This document shows, one piece after another, positions 18,966 to 26,860 of a stretch of DNA of 64,000 bases (position 1 is its first letter; every line of letters starts with the position of its first letter). The notes beneath the pieces are model-generated. The model saw nothing but the letters and a program-made list of their open reading frames with translations, was not told the origin of the DNA and did not search any database. The stretch covers positions 62,001 to 126,000 of the forward strand of contig JACRTY010000005.1 in NCBI GenBank assembly GCA_014305025.1, given 5' to 3'. This DNA comes from Candidatus Nyctobacter psychrophilus (lineage in GTDB: Bacteria; Vulcanimicrobiota; Vulcanimicrobiia; Vulcanimicrobiales; Vulcanimicrobiaceae). The position numbers and the translations under genes are program-made.

Positions 18966-19948
18966 TACGCCATCGACACCAAGATGCGGCGCGGCCCGCT
19001 GAAGGGCTGCCGGCCGTGGCAGGCCAGCATGTTATCGAGCCACAGCGCGTCGCCCCGCTCCCACGGAAACGCCACCGTCAACTGCGCGATCGTCTGCCGA
19101 ATCGTCGTGAGCATCTCTGGTGGGAACGGCCCCCCGTCGCCGAACGTCGCGTTGCTGGGTAGATCGGCGGGGTCGTCGCCATACACCCCGACCAACGCTT
19201 CATACACGGTCGGCGGATGGGTGGAGGGGTGATACTGATCCGCTTGATTGAACCAGACGGTTTCTCCGGTCAGCGGGTGCACGGCGACGGCGGGTCTGCG
19301 CTGGATCAGACGCAAACCCCCATCGGCTTTCCAGGTGAACTCGCTGCCGGTCTGGCGACAGTACCGTTCGACTGCAGCGCCGTCATCGGTTTCGAACGTC
19401 TGCTGCCACGACCGGCCGAAGCCGTTGCCGCCCGGTAGATTGCGGATGTAGCAGACGCCGCGCGCGGTAAACTCCTCGACGATCGAGCGATCGAGCGCCT
19501 GCAGGATGGCGCGGCTGTCGGCCACCGGCGTGGCGCCGCCGTGCTCGGCCGGAACGATGCAGCCGAACAGCAGCTGCGCCGGCCACGTCGCTGCAAACGA
19601 CATCTCGTTATGGAGCGAGATGGCCTGCGTGGGCGGATATTCGGTCGACGTATAGACGCGCGAGCTCACGCGCGTGCGCGGCGAATCGCCCCCCACATAG
19701 CCGGCGGCTTCGTCGAAAAAGACGCCGGATGCGGTCTCGAACAACTCGGGCGTGTCGGCACCCAGGCCCTCCAAGCGGATGGCGCCCGAGCGCAACAAGG
19801 TCCGGTCGAGTTGCGCTTTGTTGGCGGCAATCCAGGCGAAGCGCTCGGGCGCAGATGCGCCGGGAACGCGAACGATGGTGGGATAGCCGGGCGACGAACG
19901 GTCGACGGCCGACTCTGAGAGATCGTGCATGGTAGAACCGCTAGTCAT
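18965..19948 (-). CDS. TauD/TfdA-family Fe(II)/2-oxoglutarate dioxygenase (SyrP-like)
   Basis: 327 residues. The metal triad appears as His113 and Glu115 (SLHNEMSF) and a distal His near 311 (NMLACHGRQPF), with an Arg a few residues later for 2-oxoglutarate. The HNEMSF...GSM/CIVPAEHGGATPVADSR layout matches the SyrP/TauD-like enzymes that beta-hydroxylate Asp or Asn tethered to an NRPS carrier. It directly precedes and overlaps the first NRPS gene, so hydroxylation of a peptide residue is the likely role (inference). The ATG at 19948 or the in-frame ATG at 19930 could each be the start. Confidence 0.88.
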   Translation of the reverse strand: MTSGSTMHDLSESAVDRSSPGYPTIVRVPGASAPERFAWIAANKAQLDRTLLRSGAIRLEGLGADTPELFETASGVFFDEAAGYVGGDSPRTRVSSRVYTSTEYPPTQAISLHNEMSFAATWPAQLLFGCIVPAEHGGATPVADSRAILQALDRSIVEEFTARGVCYIRNLPGGNGFGRSWQQTFETDDGAAVERYCRQTGSEFTWKADGGLRLIQRRPAVAVHPLTGETVWFNQADQYHPSTHPPTVYEALVGVYGDDPADLPSNATFGDGGPFPPEMLTTIRQTIAQLTVAFPWERGDALWLDNMLACHGRQPFSGPRRILVSMA

Positions 19949-20006
19949 TTAATGAGATCGGCAGTGCGTCACGAGCGTAGCACTTCAGCACAGGGGCCGC
20001 ACCGGC

Positions 20007-20795
20007 CTACGGACTGCGACATATGGGACTTTTGGCGTCGGCTATCCCGACCGCGTGCCCATACGGGTCATCGCTATAGTAGGCTAGGCTGAAGCCGGCT
20101 TGCCCGAGTTCCCCCTCGACCTCGTCTTGGTTCGCATAGTGGCAGAACGAACCGCTCAACGTATCGCCGAGCTGAACCGGTTCGGCGCGCCGGCGCAGGC
20201 GGCGTATGAGCGTTCCGCTGGCCGCGGTCAGCCGCATGCTTCGGCTGTCGCCCCGACGCGCGCGAAATGACAGCAACAACGGGCCGCCGGCGATGATCTG
20301 ACCCCGCAGCCTGCGTAAAAAAGCAACCCGCGCCGCGCTCCCGGCGATATGCGTGTAGGCGCCCCAGCCCAGGATCGCGCCGTCGAACGTGCCCAGCAGC
20401 GGAACCTCGTCGGGCGCGGTCAGAACGAGCGGCGTTGCGATGCCGGCCCGCGTCAAGCGTGCCCGCGCCTCTTCGATCAGCAACGGCGAACACTCGAAAG
20501 CCGACACGCGCAACCCGCGCGCCGACAGCGCCAGCAATTCGCGGCCGGCGCCGGCCGATCCGAGGAGCAGCGTTTTGACGGCTGCGAAATGGCGTTCGAT
20601 CGCCGTTTGCTCCCACGCGAAAAGGCCGCCGGCATTATAGGCGTCGTCGTAATACCGGGCCGTCGAGCGCGCGTAGAAAGCGGCCGTGACGCCGTGGATC
20701 CCCGCACGGTCGAGCATCCCAAGCCGCAGACCCTGGACCGCTGCGCCTGCGGAGCGTCGTAGGAAAACGCCGGCTCTGCTAGTACTCACTTGCAA
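20007..20795 (-). CDS. SAM-dependent methyltransferase (class I fold), first gene of the NRPS operon
   Basis: About 262 residues. LLLGSAGAGRELLALSARG is motif I of a class I methyltransferase, VSAFECSPLLIEEAR is the SAM-ribose acidic loop, and FDGAILGWGAYTHIA the motif IV strand; together they predict SAM binding. Substrate unknown; the NRPS context suggests methylation of the peptide. Two starts are possible: TTG at 20795 or GTG at 20789. Both lie at the edge of an IS630-type terminal repeat (20782-20804), so the native 5' end and promoter may have been displaced. Spacing to the dioxygenase gene is 58 bp. Confidence 0.8.
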   Translation of the reverse strand: MQVSTSRAGVFLRRSAGAAVQGLRLGMLDRAGIHGVTAAFYARSTARYYDDAYNAGGLFAWEQTAIERHFAAVKTLLLGSAGAGRELLALSARGLRVSAFECSPLLIEEARARLTRAGIATPLVLTAPDEVPLLGTFDGAILGWGAYTHIAGSAARVAFLRRLRGQIIAGGPLLLSFRARRGDSRSMRLTAASGTLIRRLRRRAEPVQLGDTLSGSFCHYANQDEVEGELGQAGFSLAYYSDDPYGHAVGIADAKSPICRSP

Positions 20796-21840
20796 AGTTC
20801 AGCGTAAGTATGAGTGGGTTTGCTGGCGTGGACCTTCGTCGCTTTCCATTCGAACGGCGCGGGGCGGCGATTTCGTTGCACGCGGCGACGAATCGGTCAA
20901 TGGCCTCGCGCACTTGTTGCGGCGAGGATGAAACTGCCCCCGCGAAGCGCTTGGCGTGCCAGAATGCTAAACCAGCACTCGACCCGATTAAGCCAGGACG
21001 AGTACGTCGGAGTAAAGTGAAAATGAACGTTTGGGTGGCCAGCGGTCGCACTTCGGCTTATGCGTATTGAGATTGTCAAGAACAACATGGATTTCCCGAT
21101 CAGAGTATTGGGCGACAACGTCATTCATGAAATGCAAGAACTCTCGACGGCGGCGACGGGTATAATGGCCGGCCTTGATCTTCCCTGTCACGACGTCCAA
21201 GGCAGCGAAGAGAGTCGTCGTGCCGTGCCGCTTGTAGCAGTGCGAGACGCCGGTGAGCGCCGTGCCGTCCGGCAGCCGAAGCCATCCCTGAGCACGTTCC
21301 ACTGCCTGGATTGACGGCTTTTAATCTATCGAGAGCACGAGAGCATTGGCAGGCGAGTCCAGGTAAAGCCCGACAATGTCCGCAGCCTTGGCGGCGAACT
21401 CCGGATCATTCGATACACCAACTGCGTCGGCGCTGCAACGAAATGTTCCGATCGCGCAGCCCTCGCCAGACCTGAGCCTCGCTCACGTCGCCCAGAGCCT
21501 GGGCAACCAAACTTCCCGTCCATGTCCCACGGCGGCCGGTGGCGGCTTATCCAGGGTTTCAAGAATGCGCCGTTGGGTCGAATCGCCATATTGCGGGCGC
21601 ATGTCACGAGCACCATCTCGCAGTCCAAGCATTCGATCACGCGCGAAGCGCCTGCGCCACTTGCAGACGCGCGCCCCGCCCGTCTGCAACGCCTCAGCGA
21701 TCTGCCGATTAGAGCGACGCTCGTCAGCCAGCACACGATGTTCGCACGCTCGACCAAGCGGTATTCGGTCGAAGGTGATCGCGCGAGCTTGCTCAACGCG
21801 GCGCGCTCGTCGACGCTTAAGGATCGTCTGATCAATCAAG
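20779..21840 (-). pseudogene. IS630-type transposase pseudogene, copy 1 (type 1)
   Basis: Read from about 21835 leftwards, the parts are: helix-turn-helix region (ADERRSNRQIAEALQTGG, CKWRRRFARDR), a linker, VGLYLDSPANALVLSID, where the first catalytic Asp is followed by TAA (21321-21323) in place of the usual Glu codon, then KPSIQAVERAQGWLRLPDG, HVVLDNLNTHKPK with the second Asp, HFTPTYSSWLNRVECWF with the terminal catalytic acidic position and the C-terminal helix. These parts lie in at least three frames, so several indels are present. No 5' terminal repeat is visible near 21840. Inactive. Confidence 0.85.
20782..20804. repeat. IS630-type terminal inverted repeat, left end of cluster
   Basis: GTACTCACTTGCAA followed by AGTTCAGCG, directly inside a TA. 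The reverse complement of 23584-23606 matches it at 19 of 23 bases. The transposase stop TAG (20779-20781) overlaps the TA. Confidence 0.75.
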
Positions 21841-22023
21841 GCGATGGCCGTTTTGGCGGTGTTTCTTAGAGAGATTAGGAGCGCGATCCAACACATTCGT
21901 TACCGGCCCCCGCCCGTTTGATTCCCCTCGTGGGGCATTTAGCGCTATGACTGGCGACGAAAACGATTGGCGACAACCCAGAGTCTCGAGGCGATCGAAC
22001 TACCGGCCCTCGGCCCTGGCTGA

Positions 22024-22446
22024 TTAGTCACCTCCGCCCGGATGGTCTGGGTTGGTGATAGTGTCTCCGGGTAGAGGGCCCTCGAATCCAGAGCCACTGA
22101 ACCCCCCGCCGGTCGGATCTCCGCCGCCGACGGTGCAGCTCATCCAAAAATACGGGGAAAGAGACACCACGGTGCAATTCGGGGAGCAGCTGATGCTCCG
22201 GTCACTATTCACCTGACACCCGTCCAGCGAGCCCATGGGAGCCGCTGCGCGGTTTGTAATCGCGGCCCGGCCCCGAGGGGCTGTTTCGGCCAAACCGGCT
22301 TCCCCCTGATGTTGAGACGTCAGGTCGGCCGGGAACGTACCTTGCTGGGAAGCACAGTCCGACAATCCCGCACTGAGAAGGCAGGCAAAACAGACGGCCG
22401 TGAACACATGTACGACGAATCGCGGAGCTTCCGCTGTGTCAAGCAT
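22024..22446 (-). CDS. Small exported lipoprotein-like protein, unknown function
   Basis: About 140 residues from the ATG at 22446 (a longer reading starts at 22506). A hydrophobic stretch VFTAVCFACLLSAGLSDCAS ends in a possible lipobox (LSDC). The mature part is Gly/Pro/Ser-rich, with four clustered cysteines around SISCSPNCTVVSLSPYFWMSC and a glycine-rich tail. It sits between IS fragments and its start overlaps that of the opposite ORF at 22445, so both are unlikely to be expressed equally. No strong ribosome site is seen. Not recognised. Confidence 0.45.
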   Translation of the reverse strand: MLDTAEAPRFVVHVFTAVCFACLLSAGLSDCASQQGTFPADLTSQHQGEAGLAETAPRGRAAITNRAAAPMGSLDGCQVNSDRSISCSPNCTVVSLSPYFWMSCTVGGGDPTGGGFSGSGFEGPLPGDTITNPDHPGGGD

Positions 22447-22834
22447 GATGCTATCTTTAGTTCTGGCTCTCGTTGTGGCACGCGTTGCAGTCTCCGGAGC
22501 CTCCATGCCGGCATCAGAGCGCCCGCTTTGCAGTCCACGTGGGACTAGTCACTGCTCGGCAGTCGAAACCGCACGATACTGGCGGTATCAGTCCGCGTCG
22601 GCCCAGGCAGCTAAAGCATCGTCGCGGGACCTTCGAAAGGCTATCGTCTTGTATCTCAGGGCGCGCGGTTATGCGCGCGGCGACTCCTGCGCTGTTGCAC
22701 AATTGGACGACGATATAGCCGCTGCGGGCCAGATCTTGAGGGAGCGAAACCGGCTCAGTCAGGCTGAGGCGAAACGGCGCTTCGATGCTGACGTTGATAG
22801 GCGCTGGATGCATAGCACGTGCAATAGGAACTAG
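22445..22834 (+). CDS. Small exported protein, 3' end truncated by an IS insertion
   Basis: Starts at ATG 22445 or 22448 with a hydrophobic leader (MMLSLVLALVVARVAVSGAS), followed by a helical, charged domain with three or four cysteines (RPLCSPRGTSHCSAVE, RGDSCAVAQ). A longer upstream reading from 22400 is possible but would add a non-signal N-terminus. The stop TAG at 22832-22834 is made by the TA target and the first base of an IS630-type end, so the original C-terminus was probably longer. Opposite-strand overlap with 22024-22446 makes one of the two doubtful. Not recognised. Confidence 0.4.
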   Translation: MMLSLVLALVVARVAVSGASMPASERPLCSPRGTSHCSAVETARYWRYQSASAQAAKASSRDLRKAIVLYLRARGYARGDSCAVAQLDDDIAAAGQILRERNRLSQAEAKRRFDADVDRRWMHSTCNRN

Positions 22835-22856
22835 TGGACTGTAACAAGTGAAGCTG
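22832..22856. repeat. End of a second IS630-type element (type 2)
   Basis: TA followed by GTGGACTGTAACAAGTGAAG and CTG. It lies just outside the stop codon of a type-2 transposase fragment, as expected for an IS end, and differs from the type-1 repeat. No partner end was found. Confidence 0.5.
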
Positions 22857-22862
22857 TAGTAT

Positions 22863-23066
22863 TCATGCGATGCGTGGCGAGGCGTCAAAGTACTTCCACT
22901 TCACCGGTTTGGGTGCATCGTTGTAGTGGCGGATGTAGCGCATGATCTTCCGGGATAAGTCCTTGACCGATGTGAAGACACCGCTGGCGATCAGGTCGCG
23001 TTCGATCTTCGAGAACCACAGCTCGAATTAGTTCAACCAGGAAGAGTAGGTGGGCGTAAAATGCAG
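22863..23066 (-). pseudogene. IS630-type transposase fragment, C-terminus (type 2)
   Basis: Minus-strand reading gives HFTPTYSSWLN, then a TAA stop at 23028-23030 where family members have Gln, then FELWFSKIERDLIASGVF, TSVKDLSRKIMRYIRHYN and APKPVKWKYFDASPRIA before the stop at 22863-22865. Only the last quarter of the transposase remains; the catalytic core is absent and the fragment joins a type-1 N-terminal half at about 23066. Confidence 0.8.
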
Positions 23067-23580
23067 GTGTCTAAATATAGCCCCACAATTTGCGCAGCTT
23101 TCGCGGCAAATTCAGGATCATTCGAGAAACACCAACTGCGCCGGCGCTTCAACGAATGTTCCGATCGCGCAATACGCGCCAGACATGGTCGTCGCTCACG
23201 TCACCTAAAGCCTGCCCAACCAGACTTCCCGTCCATGTCGCACGACGGAGGGAGGAGGCTTATCCAGTGTTTCAAGAATTCGCCGCTGGGTCGAATCGCC
23301 ATATGTTGGGCGCATGCCGCGGGGCGCCATCGCGCAGCCCACGCATTCGATCGCGCGCGAAACGCCTACGCCACTTGCAGACGCGCACCTCGCGTGTCTG
23401 CAATGCCTCTGCAATCTGCTGATTGGAGCGACGCTCGTCGGCCAACAACACAATGTTCGCCCGCTCTACTAACCGGTGTTCCGTCCGAAGGAGACCGGAC
23501 AAGCTTACACAACGCGGCGCGCTCGTCGCCGGGTAACTCGAATTCAGGAGCAACGCGACTCATGCCTCGTGCTATCATAA
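23067..23580 (-). pseudogene. IS630-type transposase fragment, N-terminal half (type 1, copy 2)
   Basis: VERANIVLLADERRSNQQIA, LQTREVRVCKWRRRFARDR and the DPAANS region are nearly identical to copy 1 at 21335-21835, in two frames. The fragment reaches the terminal repeat at 23584-23606, preserving the 5' end that copy 1 has lost. The join to the type-2 fragment is near 23066, where similarity to copy 1 starts abruptly. Confidence 0.8.
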
Positions 23581-23583
23581 ATG

Positions 23584-23606
23584 CGCTGAATCTTGCAACT
23601 AAGTAC
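23584..23606. repeat. IS630-type terminal inverted repeat, right end of cluster
   Basis: CGCTGAATCTTGCAACTAAG followed by TAC, next to TA at 23607-23608. Inverted relative to 20782-20804 with 19 of 23 matches. Confidence 0.75.
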
Positions 23607-23717
23607 TAGTCGACGCCTGCAAGTGTCACGAGCGCGATGATACCACGGTCGCGCGTATGCGCCGGTGCTCCGCCACCGCGCAGCGAACGGTCGCGCCATG
23701 CCCATGATGAGCCTGCG

Positions 23718-24584
23718 GTGATAAGACGGTTGCCGTCCGTCGGCGCCATCGCGCAAGGGCTGAGAACGCTCTATCGCGCGCAGAGGTTTTACGGGATGCG
23801 CGGCGCGATGAGTCTGGCCCGCACGCTGCTGCCCTCCGGGGGTCCGCGTCACGAGCGTGCGATCGACCTCGGCACCGGCAAACTGTTGCTGCGCCCCGGC
23901 ACGACCGATGCGGCCAATCTGCGTGAAGTGTTCTTCGAGGGAAGCTACGACCTCAACAAGTTCAAGCACTCCGCGCGGGCGCACGCTTTTTACCGTCGAC
24001 TCCTGGCCGCCGGCAAGCGTCCGTTCATCTTGGATTGCGGGGCGTACATCGGCTTGTCGACGAGATACCTGGCCGAGGTTTTTCCGCAAGCGGACATCGT
24101 CGCGGTCGAACCATCGCTGCCCAACTATCGCCTGCTCGAGAAGAACGTCGCGGGGCGCAGCCGGATCCGTGCCCTGCATGCTGCAGTCGGGCGCGCCGGC
24201 ACCACCGTGAAGATCGACAACCCCGCGCACCCCAAGTTCGTCGGTTTCACCGTGAGCGCGTGTCCGCCGAGCGACCCGGAAGCACTCCAATCGCTGAGCG
24301 TTTCAGACCTTCTTCCGAACGACGGCGAACGCGTGCCGTTCATCGTGAAGCTCGATGTCCAGGGCGCCGAGCGCGACGTTTTCGCGTCGCACGATTGGCT
24401 GGCTCGCGTCCCGATCGTGCTCATCGAACTTCACGACTGGCGTTATCCGTGGCAAGGACGCAGTGCCAATTTCTTGAGCGCGGTGGCGCAACATCCCGTG
24501 GAGGTGTTGCTCAACGGGCAGAATCTCGCCGTGTTCAATCGCGACATACTGGGCGCCGAACTCGACGCTCCGGCTGCTCCTTAG
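23718..24584 (+). CDS. FkbM-family SAM-dependent methyltransferase
   Basis: About 289 residues from GTG 23718; an ATG at 23637 would add 27 residues of low-complexity, arginine-rich sequence that looks non-coding, so the later start is preferred. FILDCGAYIGLSTRYLAEVFP is the SAM-binding loop with IVAVEPSLPNYRLLEKNV, and FIVKLDVQGAERDVFASHD is the FkbM hallmark. Such enzymes O-methylate sugars, glycolipids or natural products. It begins about 110 bp after the right IS end, so its link to the NRPS operon is uncertain. Its stop is 2 nt before the next ATG, so the two are probably cotranslated. Confidence 0.85.
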   Translation: MIRRLPSVGAIAQGLRTLYRAQRFYGMRGAMSLARTLLPSGGPRHERAIDLGTGKLLLRPGTTDAANLREVFFEGSYDLNKFKHSARAHAFYRRLLAAGKRPFILDCGAYIGLSTRYLAEVFPQADIVAVEPSLPNYRLLEKNVAGRSRIRALHAAVGRAGTTVKIDNPAHPKFVGFTVSACPPSDPEALQSLSVSDLLPNDGERVPFIVKLDVQGAERDVFASHDWLARVPIVLIELHDWRYPWQGRSANFLSAVAQHPVEVLLNGQNLAVFNRDILGAELDAPAAP

Positions 24585-24586
24585 CC

Positions 24587-25501
24587 ATGCCCGATCTCAC
24601 CGATCCCCAGCACGCGACGACCTCCGCTTTCGGTCGCCGTACCTTCGTCGCCATCGCGGCGGGGGCTGCGGCCCTCGCAGCGCGTTGTGGCGCCGCGAAT
24701 GCGCAAACGGGCGACTTCGGGAAACCGCACCCGCCGATCGTGCCCGAAGACGACGGCACGCTCGTCGTCAGTCATCCGCGCGTTACGTCCGGCGAGCGCA
24801 CGATCGACGCGTACCTCGCCGTGCCGCGCAACGCGACCGCGCCGACGCCTGGCATCGTCGTCGTGCAAGCGATCTGGGGCGTCGATGCGCAGCTGCGTGA
24901 CGTCGCGCGCCGGTTCGCCAAACAAGGCTACGCGGCCATCGCGCCCAACCTCTACACGGGCCTCGGCGCGCCGAGCGGCGACGGCGCCACCGACGTCGCA
25001 CCGTATCGCGACGTGGCCGCCAAACTCGTGGATGCGACGGTCGACGCCGACATCGCGGCCGCCGCCGATTACCTGCGGAGTGCTCCCTACGGGAAGGGCG
25101 CGCGCATCGGCGTGACCGGTTTCTGCATGGGCGGGGGCATCACGCTGCGTCAAGCGGTCGACAACAAGACGCTGGCGGCCGCGGTCGTCTTCTACGGTAA
25201 AGTACGCTACGGCACCGACGGCAATGCGGGCTCGATCACGCCAATCGCGCTCGCCTATGCCGACGAACTGACGGTGCCGCTCGCGGGCAGTTGGGGCGAA
25301 CGCGATACGAGCATCCTCGCGGCCGACGTGCGGGCGCTCGACGCAAAACTCACCGAACTGCGCCGCCCGCACAACGTCAAAATCTATCCCGAAGCCGGCC
25401 ACGCGTTCTTCGACGACACGCGCTCATCATACGTTCCCTCAGCCGCGACCGACGCCTGGACCCGAACCCTGGTGTGGTTCGGTCAACATCTTGGACGATA
25501 G
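24587..25501 (+). CDS. Dienelactone hydrolase family protein, exported
   Basis: 304 residues from ATG 24587. The N-terminus has a twin-arginine-like stretch, FGRRTFVAIAAGAAALAARC, ending in GAANA, compatible with Tat export; a lipobox-like Ala-Arg-Cys is also present. The alpha/beta-hydrolase triad is visible as Cys in VTGFCMGGGI (dienelactone hydrolases use Cys instead of Ser), Asp in GSWGERDTSI and His in PEAGHAFFDD. Family enzymes open dienelactones or similar esters; many paralogues have unknown substrates. It follows the FkbM gene by 2 nt. Confidence 0.88.
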   Translation: MPDLTDPQHATTSAFGRRTFVAIAAGAAALAARCGAANAQTGDFGKPHPPIVPEDDGTLVVSHPRVTSGERTIDAYLAVPRNATAPTPGIVVVQAIWGVDAQLRDVARRFAKQGYAAIAPNLYTGLGAPSGDGATDVAPYRDVAAKLVDATVDADIAAAADYLRSAPYGKGARIGVTGFCMGGGITLRQAVDNKTLAAAVVFYGKVRYGTDGNAGSITPIALAYADELTVPLAGSWGERDTSILAADVRALDAKLTELRRPHNVKIYPEAGHAFFDDTRSSYVPSAATDAWTRTLVWFGQHLGR

Positions 25502-25574
25502 TCCGAAAGCCTAGATTCTGTCTGACGTTTGCGCTATGGTAAGAAGCTATCGTCGAAGTCAGAAGGAATCGCCC

Positions 25575-25823
25575 ATGGCCAGTTTAGACGCTGAAATCAC
25601 CGTGCGGCAGCGGAATCAAGTGACGTTACCCAGCGCAATCGCCGAGGCTCGGAACGTGAAGCGAGGTAGCCGCTTCATCGTCCATATCGATGACCACCAC
25701 CCAGACGTCATCTTCCTTCGAGCGATTCCTCGAAGCTACGCAGGCACGTTAAAGGGTCTGTTCGGCACTACTACCGAGGAGGAACTGGCGTATGTACGCG
25801 GCGAGCAAGACTGGGGCCAATGA
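25575..25823 (+). CDS. AbrB/MazE-type antitoxin
   Basis: 82 residues from ATG 25575, preceded by AGAAGGAA with 6-7 nt spacing, which fixes this start over the ATG at 25536. ITVRQRNQVTLPSAIAEARN is the swapped-hairpin AbrB DNA-binding motif, followed by VKRGSRFIVHID; the acidic C-terminal part (TTEEELAYVRGEQDWG) would bind and block the toxin. Its stop overlaps the toxin start (ATGA). Such pairs are typically autoregulated by the antitoxin-toxin complex at the promoter upstream. Confidence 0.85.
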   Translation: MASLDAEITVRQRNQVTLPSAIAEARNVKRGSRFIVHIDDHHPDVIFLRAIPRSYAGTLKGLFGTTTEEELAYVRGEQDWGQ

Positions 25824-26287
25824 AAACGGCGGCGCTCGAAAAGCGAGTCGCAGCCGGTGAGCGCGTCCTGCTGGACACGTCGACCCTCGTCGCTTACTTC
25901 AACGGAAACGAGGTCGTTTCACCGGTCGCTCAACACGTCATTGACGTTCTCGTCCATGATGGACGCAATGCGGCAGTGGTATCCGCTCTAACCGCCGCGG
26001 AAGTTTTCGTGTTGCCCTTGCGAGCCGCGCCGCGAGGGTTGCCCCATATTCATGCTTTCCTGACGCGGTGGCCCAACTTGAGCTTAATGAACATCGACCT
26101 GCACGTGGCGCAGGAGGCGGCTACGGTTCGAGCGGCTCATGGCTTCAAGACACCCGATGCTGTCATCATCGCCAGCGGCATCGTCGCGCAGGTGGCGCAC
26201 CTGGTCACCAACGACGCGGCATGGAACAAGAAACTTGCCTCGATGAAGGCTCGGTTCAGGGTGTGCGAGTTGGCTAACTACGCGTAA
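25820..26287 (+). CDS. VapC-like PIN-domain ribonuclease toxin
   Basis: 155 residues. PIN acidic residues are all present: Asp19 in LLDTSTLVAYFNG, Glu in LTAAEVFVLPL, Asp in KTPDAVIIASG and Asp in VTNDAAWNKK. These coordinate Mg/Mn for RNA cleavage. It is translationally coupled (ATGA) to the AbrB-type antitoxin gene, forming a complete type II toxin-antitoxin module in an accessory stretch next to IS remnants. RNA target unknown. Confidence 0.88.
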   Translation: MKTAALEKRVAAGERVLLDTSTLVAYFNGNEVVSPVAQHVIDVLVHDGRNAAVVSALTAAEVFVLPLRAAPRGLPHIHAFLTRWPNLSLMNIDLHVAQEAATVRAAHGFKTPDAVIIASGIVAQVAHLVTNDAAWNKKLASMKARFRVCELANYA

Positions 26288-26296
26288 ACGTCGACG

Positions 26297-26860
26297 TTAT
26301 GGCGTTTTCAGCTTCTGCAGCGCCTGGAGCGTGTTGGCGACGTGCTTGCTTGGGTCCAAGGCCGTATACGCGTAGACGATCTTGCCGTCGGGGGCGATGA
26401 CGTAGGACGTGCGGTTGGAGAGCGTCGCGGGACCGGCGCCTAAGGTCGCGTCGTACGCTTGTGAAATCTTGTGCGTCGCATCCGAGGCCACCGGGAACTT
26501 GCTGCGGCATTCGGAGACGCTGAACTTGTTGAGGGTGTCGATCGGGTCGACCGACACGCCGATGACCGTGGCGCCGAGCTTCTTGTAGTCGTCGATGTGT
26601 TCGGCGAAATCGTGCGCTTCGAGCGTGCAGCCTTTGGTGAACGCGGCCGGATAAAAGTAGAGCACGACCGGGCCCTTGGCCAGCGCGTCTTTCAAGTCGA
26701 AGTTGAAAACCTTGCCGCCGAGCGAGGCTTGCGTCGCAAACTCGGGCGCGGTCGCGCCGGGCTTCAGTGACGCGAAGGCGGGGCGGATCGCGATGAACGC
26801 CAGCACCAACAGCGCGGCCGCGGCAAGCGCACAGAATTTCCAAGTCTTAGCCATCGTCAT
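26297..26860 (-). CDS. Peroxiredoxin (AhpC/TSA, BCP-like), exported or membrane-anchored
   Basis: 187 residues. An N-terminal hydrophobic helix (ALAAAALLVLAFIAIRPAFA) is a signal peptide or anchor. The thioredoxin-fold domain has the peroxidatic cysteine in FYPAAFTKGCTLEAHDF. Bacterioferritin-comigratory proteins usually have a second Cys five residues on; here it is His, but another Cys occurs in SVSECRSKFPV, so the resolving partner may differ. It reduces peroxides in the envelope. The start overlaps the acyl-CoA dehydrogenase stop (ATGA). Confidence 0.88.
   Translation of the reverse strand: MTMAKTWKFCALAAAALLVLAFIAIRPAFASLKPGATAPEFATQASLGGKVFNFDLKDALAKGPVVLYFYPAAFTKGCTLEAHDFAEHIDDYKKLGATVIGVSVDPIDTLNKFSVSECRSKFPVASDATHKISQAYDATLGAGPATLSNRTSYVIAPDGKIVYAYTALDPSKHVANTLQALQKLKTP

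Larger units (their letters stand above)
20780..23608. mobile_element. Decayed IS630-family cluster bounded by matching terminal repeats
   Basis: The region begins and ends with TA dinucleotides (20780-20781 and 23607-23608), the IS630 target, followed inward by inverted repeats matching at 19 of 23 positions. Inside are two N-terminal halves of the same transposase type, one C-terminal half of it, and a C-terminal part of a second, unrelated IS630-type transposase. All carry stops or frameshifts. The simplest reading is two copies of one element plus an insertion of another, followed by deletions. The interior 21840-22830 is not IS and holds two small ORFs. Confidence 0.8.
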
